NCBI RefSeq assembly: GCF_003205195.1
Contig: NZ_QJRY01000004.1
Span: 124,001-188,000, forward strand
DNA length: 64,000 nt
DNA from: Peteryoungia wuzhouensis
Lineage (GTDB): Bacteria; Pseudomonadota; Alphaproteobacteria; Rhizobiales; Rhizobiaceae
Direction: 5' to 3'
The translations under genes and the position numbers were made by a program. Under the pieces are notes generated by a model, which saw only the letters and a program-made list of their open reading frames with translations, had not been told where the DNA came from and did not search any database. This document shows positions 1-12,557 of the stretch, in pieces (positions within the stretch are counted from its first letter, which is position 1; every line of letters starts with the position of its first letter).

Positions 1-2
1 GC

Positions 3-305
3 TCAGGCCTTGGGGAGGTCGCGGTCGAGGGCTTCGAGCGAACCCATGCGGCCGTCGGGGAGCGCCATGGTCAGGCAGGTGCCCTTGGCGACGTAGGACC
101 AGGAGTTGCCCTGGTAGTCGACCTTCGAGGTTCCGGCGCAGGTGGTGCCGGCGCCAGCAGCGCAGTCGTTCTTGCCGGCCATGGCGACGCCGAAGCACTT
201 TTCCTTTTCCTGTGCGGCGGCCGGACCCGACAGGAGGGCGGCCGCGCCGACGGCCATGGTGACGGCGGCGGCGAGTGCTGCGGCGTTGGTGGTGTACTTG
301 CTCAT
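3..305 (-). CDS. bufA1: DUF2282 bufferin-type (BufA1-like) copper-binding peptide precursor
   Basis: The 100-residue product has a long N-terminal signal peptide (hydrophobic stretch about residues 8-30 ending in AAAQ) and a mature part with four cysteines, C37, C48, C56 and C77, in the contexts [20 protein letters not shown] and KGTCL. This is the DUF2282 signature. Members of this family are now known as bufferins: ribosomally made, post-translationally modified periplasmic peptides that sequester copper, whose cysteines are modified by a DUF692 enzyme with a DUF2063 partner. Those partner genes would lie downstream on this strand, beyond base 1, so they cannot be seen. The start ATG at 303-305 follows AGGAG. 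The stop is complete. Family assignment is firm; the copper role is taken from the family, and modification cannot be judged from this window. Confidence 0.85.
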   Translation of the reverse strand: MSKYTTNAAALAAAVTMAVGAAALLSGPAAAQEKEKCFGVAMAGKNDCAAGAGTTCAGTSKVDYQGNSWSYVAKGTCLTMALPDGRMGSLEALDRDLPKA

Positions 306-450
306 GATGCTTCTCCTCGGATCGTGAAGCTGTTTCCCAAACCAGCCCGATCAGGGGCTGGTGAAGGGATCATGGCGAGGAGAGGAGGCCTTGGGAAATC
401 AATGATTATTGTATTCTTGTTGTTCGATATGCTTGTAAGAAGCGCGCCTC

Positions 451-1497
451 TCAGACGACTTCTATGAATTGATCGACTTCTTCTCTGGTCGTCGCGAAGC
501 TTGTTACCAGGCGCAAAAGGGTTTCATTGGCGCCGAGCAGATGCGGCATGTCGCGCGGCGGGAGCCAGTCATAGACCATGGCGCCCTTGGCACGGGCGCG
601 GGCAACCGCGTCCTTGTCGGCGACGGCAAAGACCTCGTTGGCGGTCGTTTCCCAGGCGAGGCGGGTGGTGTTCTTGGCCGTGAGGCCGGCGCGCAGGCGG
701 TCGGCCATGGCATTGGAATGGCTGGCGAGCTCCAGCCACAGATCGTTTTCCAGATAGGCTTCAAGCTGGGCAGAGATGAAGCGGGTCTTGGAGAAGAGCT
801 GGGCGGAGCGCTTGCGGATATAGGGCATCTCCTCTGCCATTTCGGGTTTGAAGAAGATGATGGCTTCGGCGCACCAGCAGCCGTTCTTGGTGCCACCGAA
901 GGAAAGGATGTCGACGCCGCGCTTCCAGGTCATTTCGGCCGGGCTTGCCTTCAGCGCGACCAGCGCATTGGCGAAGCGGGCACCATCCATGTGGAGGGGC
1001 AGGTTCTTTGTCTTCGCGATTGCGGCAATCGCATCCAGTTCGTCGAGCGAATAGACGGTGCCGGCCTCGGTGGCCTGGGTCACGGTGATCGCCATGGGGC
1101 GGCCGTGATGCACGGAGGGCACGTCGAAGCGGGAGACGGCAATGTCGAGCGCTTCCGGATCGATCTTGCCGTTGTCGCCTTCGACCGGGAAGAGCCGGGT
1201 CGCACCGGTGAGGAATTCCGGGGCGCCGCCTTCGTCGGAATTCACATGGGCATCATAGTGGCAGAAGGTGACGCCACCGGCCTTGGCGACGCTTGCAAGG
1301 GCCAAGGAGTTGGCGGCGGTGCCCGTGGCGACGAAGAAGACCGCGACTTCGCGTTCGAACATGTCGTTGAACTTCGCCTCGATCAGCTTGTCGTGGTCGC
1401 TGGTGCCGTAGGCTGCGGCATAACCGGAGGCGAAGCGGGTCAGGCTTTCGGCAATCTTGGGATGGGCGCCGGACCAGTTGTCGGATGCGAAGAACAT
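451..1497 (-). CDS. ltaE: Low-specificity L-threonine aldolase
   Basis: A 348-residue PLP enzyme that cleaves L-threonine or allo-threonine to glycine and acetaldehyde. The PLP lysine is K204 in the context SFGGTKNG. The cofactor-binding aspartate and arginine are D171 and R174 in HMDGARFANA, and the N-terminal FFVATGTAANS motif binds phosphate. The reading frame stays open upstream to 1740, but those extra residues are unlike the family. The ATG at 1497 gives the family start MFFASDNW, with AGGA about 10 bases upstream. It is transcribed away from gltB and shares a 413-base divergent control region with it. Cytoplasmic, monocistronic as far as visible. Confidence 0.93.
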   Translation of the reverse strand: MFFASDNWSGAHPKIAESLTRFASGYAAAYGTSDHDKLIEAKFNDMFEREVAVFFVATGTAANSLALASVAKAGGVTFCHYDAHVNSDEGGAPEFLTGATRLFPVEGDNGKIDPEALDIAVSRFDVPSVHHGRPMAITVTQATEAGTVYSLDELDAIAAIAKTKNLPLHMDGARFANALVALKASPAEMTWKRGVDILSFGGTKNGCWCAEAIIFFKPEMAEEMPYIRKRSAQLFSKTRFISAQLEAYLENDLWLELASHSNAMADRLRAGLTAKNTTRLAWETTANEVFAVADKDAVARARAKGAMVYDWLPPRDMPHLLGANETLLRLVTSFATTREEVDQFIEVV

Positions 1498-1910
1498 GGG
1501 ATCATTTCCTGAGCCAGGGGAGGGTTTCCGGAGATTAGGCATTTCCGCGACGTGATCAATCCGGTCCGCGGCGGACCATGTCGCGTTGGTCAATTCCGCA
1601 AGAAGGCGAATAGCAGGGATGCTGACGTGAAATAAAATTGCGCAGGAGGGTGCTGCATGGCAATTTAGCGTCCGGTGGCCGGTTAATTTTCCGTGCGTCC
1701 CCTTGCAAGGCCGCTTACATTCTGTCATAGAAATTTTCAAAATTAGGTCAGATTGATTGACCTAATTCGAGTTTCGGGATCTCGAACTCTGGTGTCATGC
1801 GGTGGTGATGTAACCCGGTCAGGGTGGGTCTCCGTCGTCTGGCGCCCGAAACTGCGAAGGGTCCCAGATCAACCCGCCCGGTTCTGCCGGGCCCCATAGG
1901 AGGGAAGGCC
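1498..1910. promoter_or_regulatory. Divergent control region between ltaE and gltB
   Basis: This 413-base stretch separates the starts of the divergent ltaE and gltB genes. It is more AT-rich between about 1680 and 1770 than its surroundings. It holds a perfect 10-base inverted repeat (annotated separately) and, just beside it at 1769-1789, an imperfect repeat with arms GAGTT and AACTC. No convincing protein gene is seen. The last 40 bases before gltB carry an AGGAGG ribosome-binding site. Confidence 0.5.
1741..1767. promoter_or_regulatory. Perfect inverted repeat, probable operator upstream of gltB
   Basis: Arms AATTAGGTCA (1741-1750) and TGACCTAATT (1758-1767) are perfect reverse complements around a 7-base spacer, so the centres of the half-sites are about 17 bases apart, which suits a dimeric regulator. 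It lies 144 bases before the gltB ATG and 244 bases before the ltaE ATG. There is no T-run on either side, so it is not a terminator. The regulator is unknown; GntR- or Lrp-type proteins bind sites of this general layout, but that is a guess. Confidence 0.6.
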
Positions 1911-6626
<4,716 letters not shown>

Positions 6627-6648
6627 GTTCTAATGGTCCAATTGTTGT

Positions 6649-6667
6649 GATATGCTTTCGGCATATC
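6649..6667. promoter_or_regulatory. Perfect inverted repeat before vapB, probable VapBC operator
   Basis: Arms GATATGC (6649-6655) and GCATATC (6661-6667) pair perfectly around a TTTCG loop, 22 bases after the gltB stop and 18 bases before the vapB ATG. VapB antitoxins normally repress their own promoter through such a palindrome. It could also fold in RNA, but it is short and has no T-run, so a terminator for gltB is less likely. Confidence 0.55.
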
Positions 6668-6685
6668 GCAATCATGAGGTCCGGC

Positions 6686-6958
6686 ATGAACGAGCATGTG
6701 AAAGACGCAGGTGAAGGTGGCGAGGTTGCAGTCGCCATCTTCAAGAATGGTCGAAGCCGGGCGGTTCGTATCCCGAAGGAGTTCGATCTTGAAGGTGATC
6801 GCGCCGTCATGGTGCGGCAACCGGATGGCTCGATCCTGATGCGGACGGCAGTGACTGCTGGACTGATCGAGTATCTGAAACAGGCGGAAGCCTGGAGCGG
6901 AGAGGATTTCGTCGAGAATGATGATGATCTGGCGCCGCTTGATGAGGTCGAGATCTGA
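6686..6958 (+). CDS. vapB: VapB-type antitoxin, SpoVT/AbrB fold
   Basis: A 90-residue protein. Residues about 12-55 form an AbrB/SpoVT swapped-hairpin DNA-binding domain (VAIFKNGRSRAVRIPKEF), followed by an acidic C-terminal tail (SGEDFVENDDDLAPLDE) of the sort that wraps around the toxin. The family role is to neutralise VapC and to repress the operon. The ATG at 6686 was preferred over in-frame starts at 6647 and 6674 because GAGGT lies just ahead and the domain begins soon after. Its stop overlaps the vapC start by one base (TGATG), so the two are translationally coupled. It starts 59 bases after gltB on the same strand. Confidence 0.85.
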   Translation: MNEHVKDAGEGGEVAVAIFKNGRSRAVRIPKEFDLEGDRAVMVRQPDGSILMRTAVTAGLIEYLKQAEAWSGEDFVENDDDLAPLDEVEI

Positions 6959-7353
6959 TGCGGTACATGCTCGATACCAACATCGTCTCGGCGATCGTGA
7001 GGGATCCGCGTGGAAAGGTGCTCGAACGACTGCTCGAGGTTGGCGAGGAGAACGCCTTTATCAGCATCATCACCCACGGTGAGATCTGGTACGGCGTGAA
7101 GAAGAATGGCTCGGAGGAGCTGTCACAGAAGGTGTCGGCGGTGACGCGACGTCTTTATGTGGCGCCGCTCCAACTGCCGAGCGACCAGCGCTATGCCGAT
7201 GTCCGGCTGGCGCTGAGGCAGGGCAAGAATATCGGTCCAAACGACCTTTGGATCGCGGCACATGCCCTGGCGCTCGATGCTGTGCTGGTGACGGACAACA
7301 AGAGTGAGTTTTCCCGGGTTCCGGGATTGCAGATCGAGAACTGGCTGCGATAG
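6958..7353 (+). CDS. vapC: VapC-type toxin, PIN-domain ribonuclease
   Basis: A 131-residue single PIN domain. The four acidic metal-binding residues are visible: D6 in MLDTN, E42 in HGEIWYG, D96 in GPNDLWIAA and D113 in VTDN. VapC toxins are Mg-dependent endoribonucleases that cut tRNA or rRNA and stop translation when the antitoxin is lost. All catalytic residues are present, so it is probably active. It is coupled to vapB by a one-base overlap and ends 24 bases before gltD, whose ribosome-binding site lies in that gap. The module therefore sits inside the glutamate synthase transcription unit. Confidence 0.92.
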   Translation: MRYMLDTNIVSAIVRDPRGKVLERLLEVGEENAFISIITHGEIWYGVKKNGSEELSQKVSAVTRRLYVAPLQLPSDQRYADVRLALRQGKNIGPNDLWIAAHALALDAVLVTDNKSEFSRVPGLQIENWLR

Positions 7354-7377
7354 CGGCGGAGATTGAGGAAAGTAGAC

Positions 7378-8832
7378 ATGGGCAAGGTTACAGGTTTCAT
7401 GGAAATCGACCGGCAGGTGGCGAAGTATCAGCCGGCCTCCGACCGCATCCGCCATTTCCGCGAATTCACCATCCCCATGTCGGATGCTGAGGTCACCAAG
7501 CAGGCGGCGCGCTGCATGGATTGCGGCATTCCCTATTGCCATGGTCCGACCGGCTGTCCTGTTCATAACCAGATCCCGGATTGGAACGACCTCGTCTATA
7601 ACAACAAGTGGGAGGAGGCGATCCGCAACCTCCACTCGACGAACAATTTTCCGGAATTCACCGGCCGCGTCTGCCCCGCACCCTGCGAGGAAGCCTGCAC
7701 GCTGAACCTTGAAGACACGCCGGTTGCGATCAAAACGGTCGAGCAGGCGATTGCCGACAAGGCCTATGAACTCGGTTTCATCGTGCCGCAGCCGGCGACC
7801 ATCCATACCGGCAAGAAGGTCGCCGTCATCGGGTCGGGTCCGTCGGGGCTTGCGGCTGCCCAGCAGCTCGGTCGCGCCGGCCACGAGGTGCATGTCTACG
7901 AGCGCGAAACCAAGCCCGGTGGCCTGCTGCGTTATGGCATTCCGGACTTCAAGATGGAGAAGAACTTCATCGATCGCCGCGTCGAGCAGATGAAGGGCGA
8001 AAACGTTACCTTCCATTGCGGCGTCAATGTCGGCGTCGACGTGACCGTCGAGAAGCTCCGCGCGGACTATGACGCCGTGCTTTATTGCGGTGGCTCGGAA
8101 ACCCCGCGCGAAGCCGGCATACCCGGCGTCGAGTTCCACGGCGTGCATGACGCCATGCCCTACCTTGTCCAGCAGAACCGCCGCGTCGGTCGCGAGAACA
8201 TCGACAGCAATGGCTGGCCGGCCGATCCGATCCTCGCCGGTGGCAAGCATGTCGTCGTCGTCGGTGGTGGCGATACGGCCTCCGACTGTGTCGGCACGGC
8301 CTTCCGCCAGGGTGCCGTCAAGGTCACCCAGCTCGACATCCGCCCGCGTCCGCCACAGACGGAAGACAAGCTCGCCGTCTGGCCCTTCTGGGCCACCAAG
8401 ATGCGCACCTCGTCCAGTCAGGCCGAAGGCGCCAACCGCGAATTCCAGGTGGCAACGCTCGAATTCGTCGGCGAAGACGGCGTGCTGACCGGCGTGAAGT
8501 GCTGCCAGGTGGATGAGCGCCGCAAGCCGATCCCGGGCACGGAATTCATCATCAAGGCCGATCTCGCCTTCATCGCCATCGGCTTCTCGGGCCCGTTCAC
8601 CGACAGCGTGCTGAAGGAACTGGACGGCAAGCTGGAACTCAACACCGACCGCCGCGGCTCGACCAATGTGGTTGCCAACGACAAGGACTATCGCTCGTCG
8701 GTCGACAAGGTCTGGGTGGCCGGCGACGCCCGTCGCGGCCAGTCGCTCGTCGTCTGGGCGATCCGCGAGGGACGCCAGGCGGCGCGTGCGATCGACGAGG
8801 CGCTGATGGGCGAGAGCGTGTTGCCGCGGTGA
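7378..8832 (+). CDS. gltD: Glutamate synthase (NADPH) small subunit
   Basis: A 484-residue FAD and NADPH subunit that feeds electrons to GltB. N-terminal cysteines for two 4Fe-4S clusters are C46, C49, C54, C60 and C99, C103, C107. The FAD Rossmann motif is VAVIGSGPSGLAAAQ (about 148-162) and the NADPH motif is VVVVGGGDTASDC (about 292-304). The ATG at 7378 follows GAGGAAA; an in-frame start at 7363 would add five residues before it. The gene lies 24 bases after vapC and must be read through vapBC from the gltB promoter unless it has its own promoter in the vapBC region. A terminator follows directly. Confidence 0.96.
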   Translation: MGKVTGFMEIDRQVAKYQPASDRIRHFREFTIPMSDAEVTKQAARCMDCGIPYCHGPTGCPVHNQIPDWNDLVYNNKWEEAIRNLHSTNNFPEFTGRVCPAPCEEACTLNLEDTPVAIKTVEQAIADKAYELGFIVPQPATIHTGKKVAVIGSGPSGLAAAQQLGRAGHEVHVYERETKPGGLLRYGIPDFKMEKNFIDRRVEQMKGENVTFHCGVNVGVDVTVEKLRADYDAVLYCGGSETPREAGIPGVEFHGVHDAMPYLVQQNRRVGRENIDSNGWPADPILAGGKHVVVVGGGDTASDCVGTAFRQGAVKVTQLDIRPRPPQTEDKLAVWPFWATKMRTSSSQAEGANREFQVATLEFVGEDGVLTGVKCCQVDERRKPIPGTEFIIKADLAFIAIGFSGPFTDSVLKELDGKLELNTDRRGSTNVVANDKDYRSSVDKVWVAGDARRGQSLVVWAIREGRQAARAIDEALMGESVLPR

Positions 8833-8857
8833 GCGGGAACCTCCGAATGAGCGATAC

Positions 8858-8885
8858 AAAGGGTCGCCTGCGGGCGGCCCTTTTT
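8858..8885 (+). terminator. Rho-independent terminator of gltD
   Basis: Stem AAGGGTCGCC / GGCGGCCCTT with a short loop, ending in TTTTT at 8881-8885. It begins 26 bases after the gltD stop and closes the glt unit. The next gene is convergent. Confidence 0.85.
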
Positions 8886-8896
8886 GCTATCGGCGA

Positions 8897-10105
8897 TCAG
8901 GGAGTGGCGGTCGTCGCGACCGGACGCTGCACATAATCGACGCGCCCGGCCGGCGGGTCGGGGAGCTTGCCGTTTCGGACGAGCATGTCGCGCGGCGTCT
9001 TGGTGCTGCTGGCGGGCAGCGGTGCGCCGCCTAGAAGTTCGGTCGCGCCGTCGAGTTCAGGGTCGAAGAGGTCGATCGGCGGTGTGCTGACGATGCCCTT
9101 GGCTTCGACCGGCGGGAGGTCGATCAGGCTCGGAAGATTGGTCGCGTCGAGCCGCACCAGATCCGGGCTGCTCATGTCGCCCAGCAGCCGGCGCACGGAT
9201 TTCTCCACATAGAAGGCAAGCTTGCGTTTGCCGGGGGCGGTGAAGCCGATGCCGTCATTGCCGCGCAGGCGCACCGGTTGGCCGTTGATGTCGGAGCCGG
9301 TCACGATGAAGCGGCCGTCCTGGTCGACGAAGCCGTCCCAGACATCGACGAATTCGCCGTTCAATTTCTCGACGCTGGTGCGATAGAGCGTGTTGAGGCG
9401 CAGGGCATCGGCCGTCATGTTCTGTGGGCGGAAGGCCGGCAGGCCGACCCAGATCAGCGGCACCTTTGCCTTGGTCGCGACTTCGGCCAGTGCCGTGACA
9501 CGGGTAGCATAGGCCGAGAACCATTCGTCGGTGCGGAAATCGTATTTTGCGGTAGGGGTCACCAGTTGCTGGCGGTCGTTAGCACCGATCTGGACGACGA
9601 CGACGCTCGGGCGGAGTTCGGAGATGAGGCCCGGAAGGGTGCCGGTCCAGTCGTAGAAATCATCACGGACAAGGCCGGATGAACCATTGGCGCGGGTTTC
9701 GATCAGCACGCCCGGTGCGTCTTCGAAGGCGCTCTTCAGGCCCTCGCCGAGACCGCCGGCCACGAAGTCGCCGATCACCAGAACCTTCTTGGCATTGTCC
9801 AGCTTGGCCGGTGGCGGCGGGGCGGGCGGCACCGCGCGGCTGGTCGGCGTGCGGGTGTCGATCGTCGTGATGCTGCCGCCGGTCTTCTTGCGCGGCCGCT
9901 GCTCGCGGATCGGGCGCCTGACATCGCGCGGCGGCAGATATTCGGGTTGGCGCTGGCCGAACAGCACGTCGAACAGGGTACGGCGCCGCTCCAGCTGCTG
10001 CGCCTGCGTGTCTGCGGCCATGAAGGCCGGCGCAGCCACAAGGACGGCGAGCGCGAGGCTGGCGATCCGGGTGAGGCGAGTGAAAGAAACGCGCCGAATT
10101 GTCAT
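8897..10105 (-). CDS. DUF459 SGNH-hydrolase-like secreted protein, catalytic residues apparently replaced
   Basis: A 402-residue protein with a signal peptide (hydrophobic 12-30, then TQAQQ), a basic/proline-rich linker (about 40-103) and an SGNH-type domain (about 105-315). Block I reads VIGDFVAGG, with phenylalanine (F114) where the GDS motif has the nucleophilic serine. Block III (IGAND, 173-177) is normal. Block V reads DGIGFT (284-289), with glycine where the DxxH histidine is expected. Both catalytic residues therefore seem lost, suggesting a binding rather than hydrolytic role. The start at 10105 follows GGAGG; upstream in-frame codons to 10189 precede the signal peptide and are discarded. 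It lies downstream of an MltB-type lytic transglycosylase on the same strand, which hints at peptidoglycan. Confidence 0.8.
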   Translation of the reverse strand: MTIRRVSFTRLTRIASLALAVLVAAPAFMAADTQAQQLERRRTLFDVLFGQRQPEYLPPRDVRRPIREQRPRKKTGGSITTIDTRTPTSRAVPPAPPPPAKLDNAKKVLVIGDFVAGGLGEGLKSAFEDAPGVLIETRANGSSGLVRDDFYDWTGTLPGLISELRPSVVVVQIGANDRQQLVTPTAKYDFRTDEWFSAYATRVTALAEVATKAKVPLIWVGLPAFRPQNMTADALRLNTLYRTSVEKLNGEFVDVWDGFVDQDGRFIVTGSDINGQPVRLRGNDGIGFTAPGKRKLAFYVEKSVRRLLGDMSSPDLVRLDATNLPSLIDLPPVEAKGIVSTPPIDLFDPELDGATELLGGAPLPASSTKTPRDMLVRNGKLPDPPAGRVDYVQRPVATTATP

Positions 10106-10222
10106 TGCGATCTCCTCCCGCTGCGGCCATGGGTCGGCTGATACGATGCGGCCGACGCGATGCCCGTTGTGGAGCGCGTCGGCCGTCAAGTCAATCTGCG
10201 GTTCGCCGTCAGGTGGACCGGA

Positions 10223-11434
10223 TCAGTTGCGCAGGGCCTCCAGCAGCACGCGCGATGGCTGGCCGTCTGCGGCCATGCCGAGGCGTTGCTGGATGGCGGT
10301 GATGGCGGCCTTGGAGCCGGAGCCGAAATTGCCGTCGATCTTGCCGTCGTAATAGCCGAGCGCCTGCATGCGGGTCTGAAGCTCGAACTTCTCCTTCATG
10401 TCGAGCGTGCCGTTCGGCCGCGGCCAGCGCTGCTGCATGCCGCCATAACCGGCGATCTCGTCGGCGAGCAGGCCGACACCCAGTGCATAGCTGTCGGCGG
10501 CGTTGTAGCGCTTGATGACGAAGAAGTTCTTGGTCATCAGGAAGCCTGGGCCGTTCGAACCGCCGAGCAACTTCAGTTCGGCACGCTCGGCACCGTTCTT
10601 GAAGCCCTTGCCGGAGGGACGCGCGAAGCCGAGCGCCTGCCACTGGGCGAGCGTCTTGGTCTGGCCGGCAAATTTGCTGCCGCCCTGCGGGACGACGGCT
10701 TCGTAGCCCCAGGTGCGGCCGGTCTGCCAGCCGTTCTTGGCAAGCAGGTTCGCGGCCGTGGCGAGCGCATCCGGTATCGAGTGCCAGATGTCCTTGGTGC
10801 CATTGCCATCGGCATCAATGCCGTAAAGCAGATAGCTCGACGGGATGAACTGGGTGTGGCCCATGGCCCCGGCCCAGGAGCCCATCAGGTTCTTATTTGA
10901 GACGTCGCCGTTCTGCAGCATCTTCAGCGCCGCGATCAGCTGGGTGCGGGCGTATTTCGCGCGCTTCTTGTCGGCATAGGCGAGCGTTGCCAGCGAGCGT
11001 GGCACATTGTGCAGGCGGTCGGGGCGTTCGAGCGCAGCACCGTAATTCGATTCCATCGACCAAATGGCGAGGATGACGTGTTTGTCGACGCCGAAGTGAT
11101 TCTCCAGCGCCTTCAGCAACCCACCATGCTTGGCGAGCATCTCCTGGCCGATCCGCACGGTGTAGGGGTTCACCCGGCTGTCCAGATAGTCCCAGATCTC
11201 CGACTTGAATTCCGGCTGATAGGCCGCCTTTTCCAGCACAAACTGGTCTGGTTCCTTCACGCCGTCAAAGGCCTTGCGATAGGTGCGCTCGGAAATGCCG
11301 CTCTTGGCGGCGACGGGATAGAAGTCGCGAATCCATTTCTGGAAGCCGGCATCGGCGAAGGCCTGCACCGGCATCAAGGCCGTCGACAGGGTCAAGGCGA
11401 TTGCGCCGAGAAGGCTGGGATGGTGTCGTTTCAT
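10223..11434 (-). CDS. Lytic murein transglycosylase, MltB family, with peptidoglycan-binding domain
   Basis: A 403-residue periplasmic enzyme that cleaves the MurNAc-GlcNAc bond to form 1,6-anhydro ends. A signal peptide covers about residues 1-28. The catalytic glutamate is E128 in IWSMESNYG, and the MltB-type GSWAGAMGHTQFIPS segment follows. The C-terminal 55 residues (LQTRMQALGYYDGKIDGNFG onward) are a type 1 peptidoglycan-binding domain. There are two ATGs two codons apart; the inner one (11434) has GGGGAG at proper distance. It is followed 117 bases later by the DUF459 gene on the same strand, a likely functional neighbour. Confidence 0.93.
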   Translation of the reverse strand: MKRHHPSLLGAIALTLSTALMPVQAFADAGFQKWIRDFYPVAAKSGISERTYRKAFDGVKEPDQFVLEKAAYQPEFKSEIWDYLDSRVNPYTVRIGQEMLAKHGGLLKALENHFGVDKHVILAIWSMESNYGAALERPDRLHNVPRSLATLAYADKKRAKYARTQLIAALKMLQNGDVSNKNLMGSWAGAMGHTQFIPSSYLLYGIDADGNGTKDIWHSIPDALATAANLLAKNGWQTGRTWGYEAVVPQGGSKFAGQTKTLAQWQALGFARPSGKGFKNGAERAELKLLGGSNGPGFLMTKNFFVIKRYNAADSYALGVGLLADEIAGYGGMQQRWPRPNGTLDMKEKFELQTRMQALGYYDGKIDGNFGSGSKAAITAIQQRLGMAADGQPSRVLLEALRN

Positions 11435-11641
11435 GGGCATCTCCCCTTTCGTTCTTCGGTATGCAGCCGGAACAAAGGCTGTTCACGCAAGGTTAATGCT
11501 GTTCGGTCAACAAACCTTTACCATGTGGTCCGGCCAGGCCCTCGTCTTTCATTCGCCTTTGCGATTTCTAAGCACTTCTATGTTACTGGCCGTGACTGCG
11601 GTATGATGGCGTAAATCGATTAGATCCTCGAGGAGGAATGA

Positions 11642-12529
11642 GTGGTTCAGACTAAGAAGCTCCGCAAAGCCGTTTTTCCCGTTGCCGGCCTCGGCACACG
11701 CTTTCTGCCCGCGACCAAGGCGGTGCCGAAGGAAATGCTGACCGTCGTCGACAAGCCTGTCATCCAGTATGTGGTTGACGAGGCGATCGAGGCGGGCATC
11801 GAGCATTTCGTCTTCGTGACGGGACGCGGCAAGGCGGTCATCGAGGACTATTTTGACATCCAGTTCGAACTTGAGCAGACGCTGAAGGCCCGCAACAAGA
11901 ACGCCGAACTGTCACTCCTGAGCGATCTGCAGCCGACGGCCGGGCAGACCAGCTTTACGCGTCAGCAGGAACCGCTCGGCCTTGGCCATGCCGTCTGGTG
12001 CGCCCGCGACATCGTCGGTCATGAACCCTTCGCGCTGCTCCTGCCTGACATGATTATGCGCGGTGAAAAGGCTTGCCTCAAGGGCATGGTCGAACTTTAT
12101 GAAAAAACCGGCGGCAATATTGTGGCCGTTGAGGAATGCGCGCCCGACCAGGCGCACAAATACGGCATCGTCGGTGTGGGCGAGGCGCTCGAAGGCGGGT
12201 TCCAGATCACGGAGATGGTGGAGAAGCCGGCCAAGGGGACCGCACCTTCGAACTTCTTCATCAATGGCCGCTACATCCTGCAGCCCGAGATCTTCGAGAT
12301 CCTGTCGACCCAGGAACGCGGCGCCGGCAACGAAATCCAGCTGACCGATGGCATGCTGAAGCTTGCCAAGAGCCAGGATTTCGCGGGTTATCACTTCAAG
12401 GGCCAGACGTTCGACTGCGGCGCCAAGGATGGTTTCATCCTCGCCAATGTCGCCTTCGCGATCGAGCGTCCGGACATCCGTCCGGTCATCGAGCAGGAAC
12501 TGAAGGCGATCCTCGCCGCTCTGAAATAA
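11642..12529 (+). CDS. galU: UTP--glucose-1-phosphate uridylyltransferase
   Basis: A 295-residue cytoplasmic enzyme that makes UDP-glucose for exopolysaccharide, LPS and cyclic glucan; rhizobial copies have also been called exoN. The nucleotide-binding signature [18 protein letters not shown] is at about residues 16-33, with the sugar-binding lysine later in VEKPAKG. The start is GTG at 11642, placed five bases after a perfect AGGAGG; the nearby ATG at 11638 is out of frame. Upstream is a 207-base non-coding gap, AT-rich near 11480-11600, that must hold the promoter. Convergent with the barrel-protein gene. Confidence 0.95.
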   Translation: MVQTKKLRKAVFPVAGLGTRFLPATKAVPKEMLTVVDKPVIQYVVDEAIEAGIEHFVFVTGRGKAVIEDYFDIQFELEQTLKARNKNAELSLLSDLQPTAGQTSFTRQQEPLGLGHAVWCARDIVGHEPFALLLPDMIMRGEKACLKGMVELYEKTGGNIVAVEECAPDQAHKYGIVGVGEALEGGFQITEMVEKPAKGTAPSNFFINGRYILQPEIFEILSTQERGAGNEIQLTDGMLKLAKSQDFAGYHFKGQTFDCGAKDGFILANVAFAIERPDIRPVIEQELKAILAALK

Positions 12530-12545
12530 GCCAATCGAATTGGCT
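12529..12545. terminator. Short perfect hairpin between convergent galU and barrel gene
   Basis: Arms AGCCAAT (12529-12535) and ATTGGCT (12539-12545) around CGA, starting on the last base of the galU stop. There is no T-run, so it is at best a weak terminator or an mRNA 3' end stabiliser. It is the only structure in the 28-base convergent gap. Confidence 0.35.
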
Positions 12546-12557
12546 GACCGCCGGGCC

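Noticed and set aside
1498..1740. N-terminal extension of threonine aldolase to 1740
   Set aside because: Extra residues are unlike the family, and a good ribosome-binding site lies before 1497.
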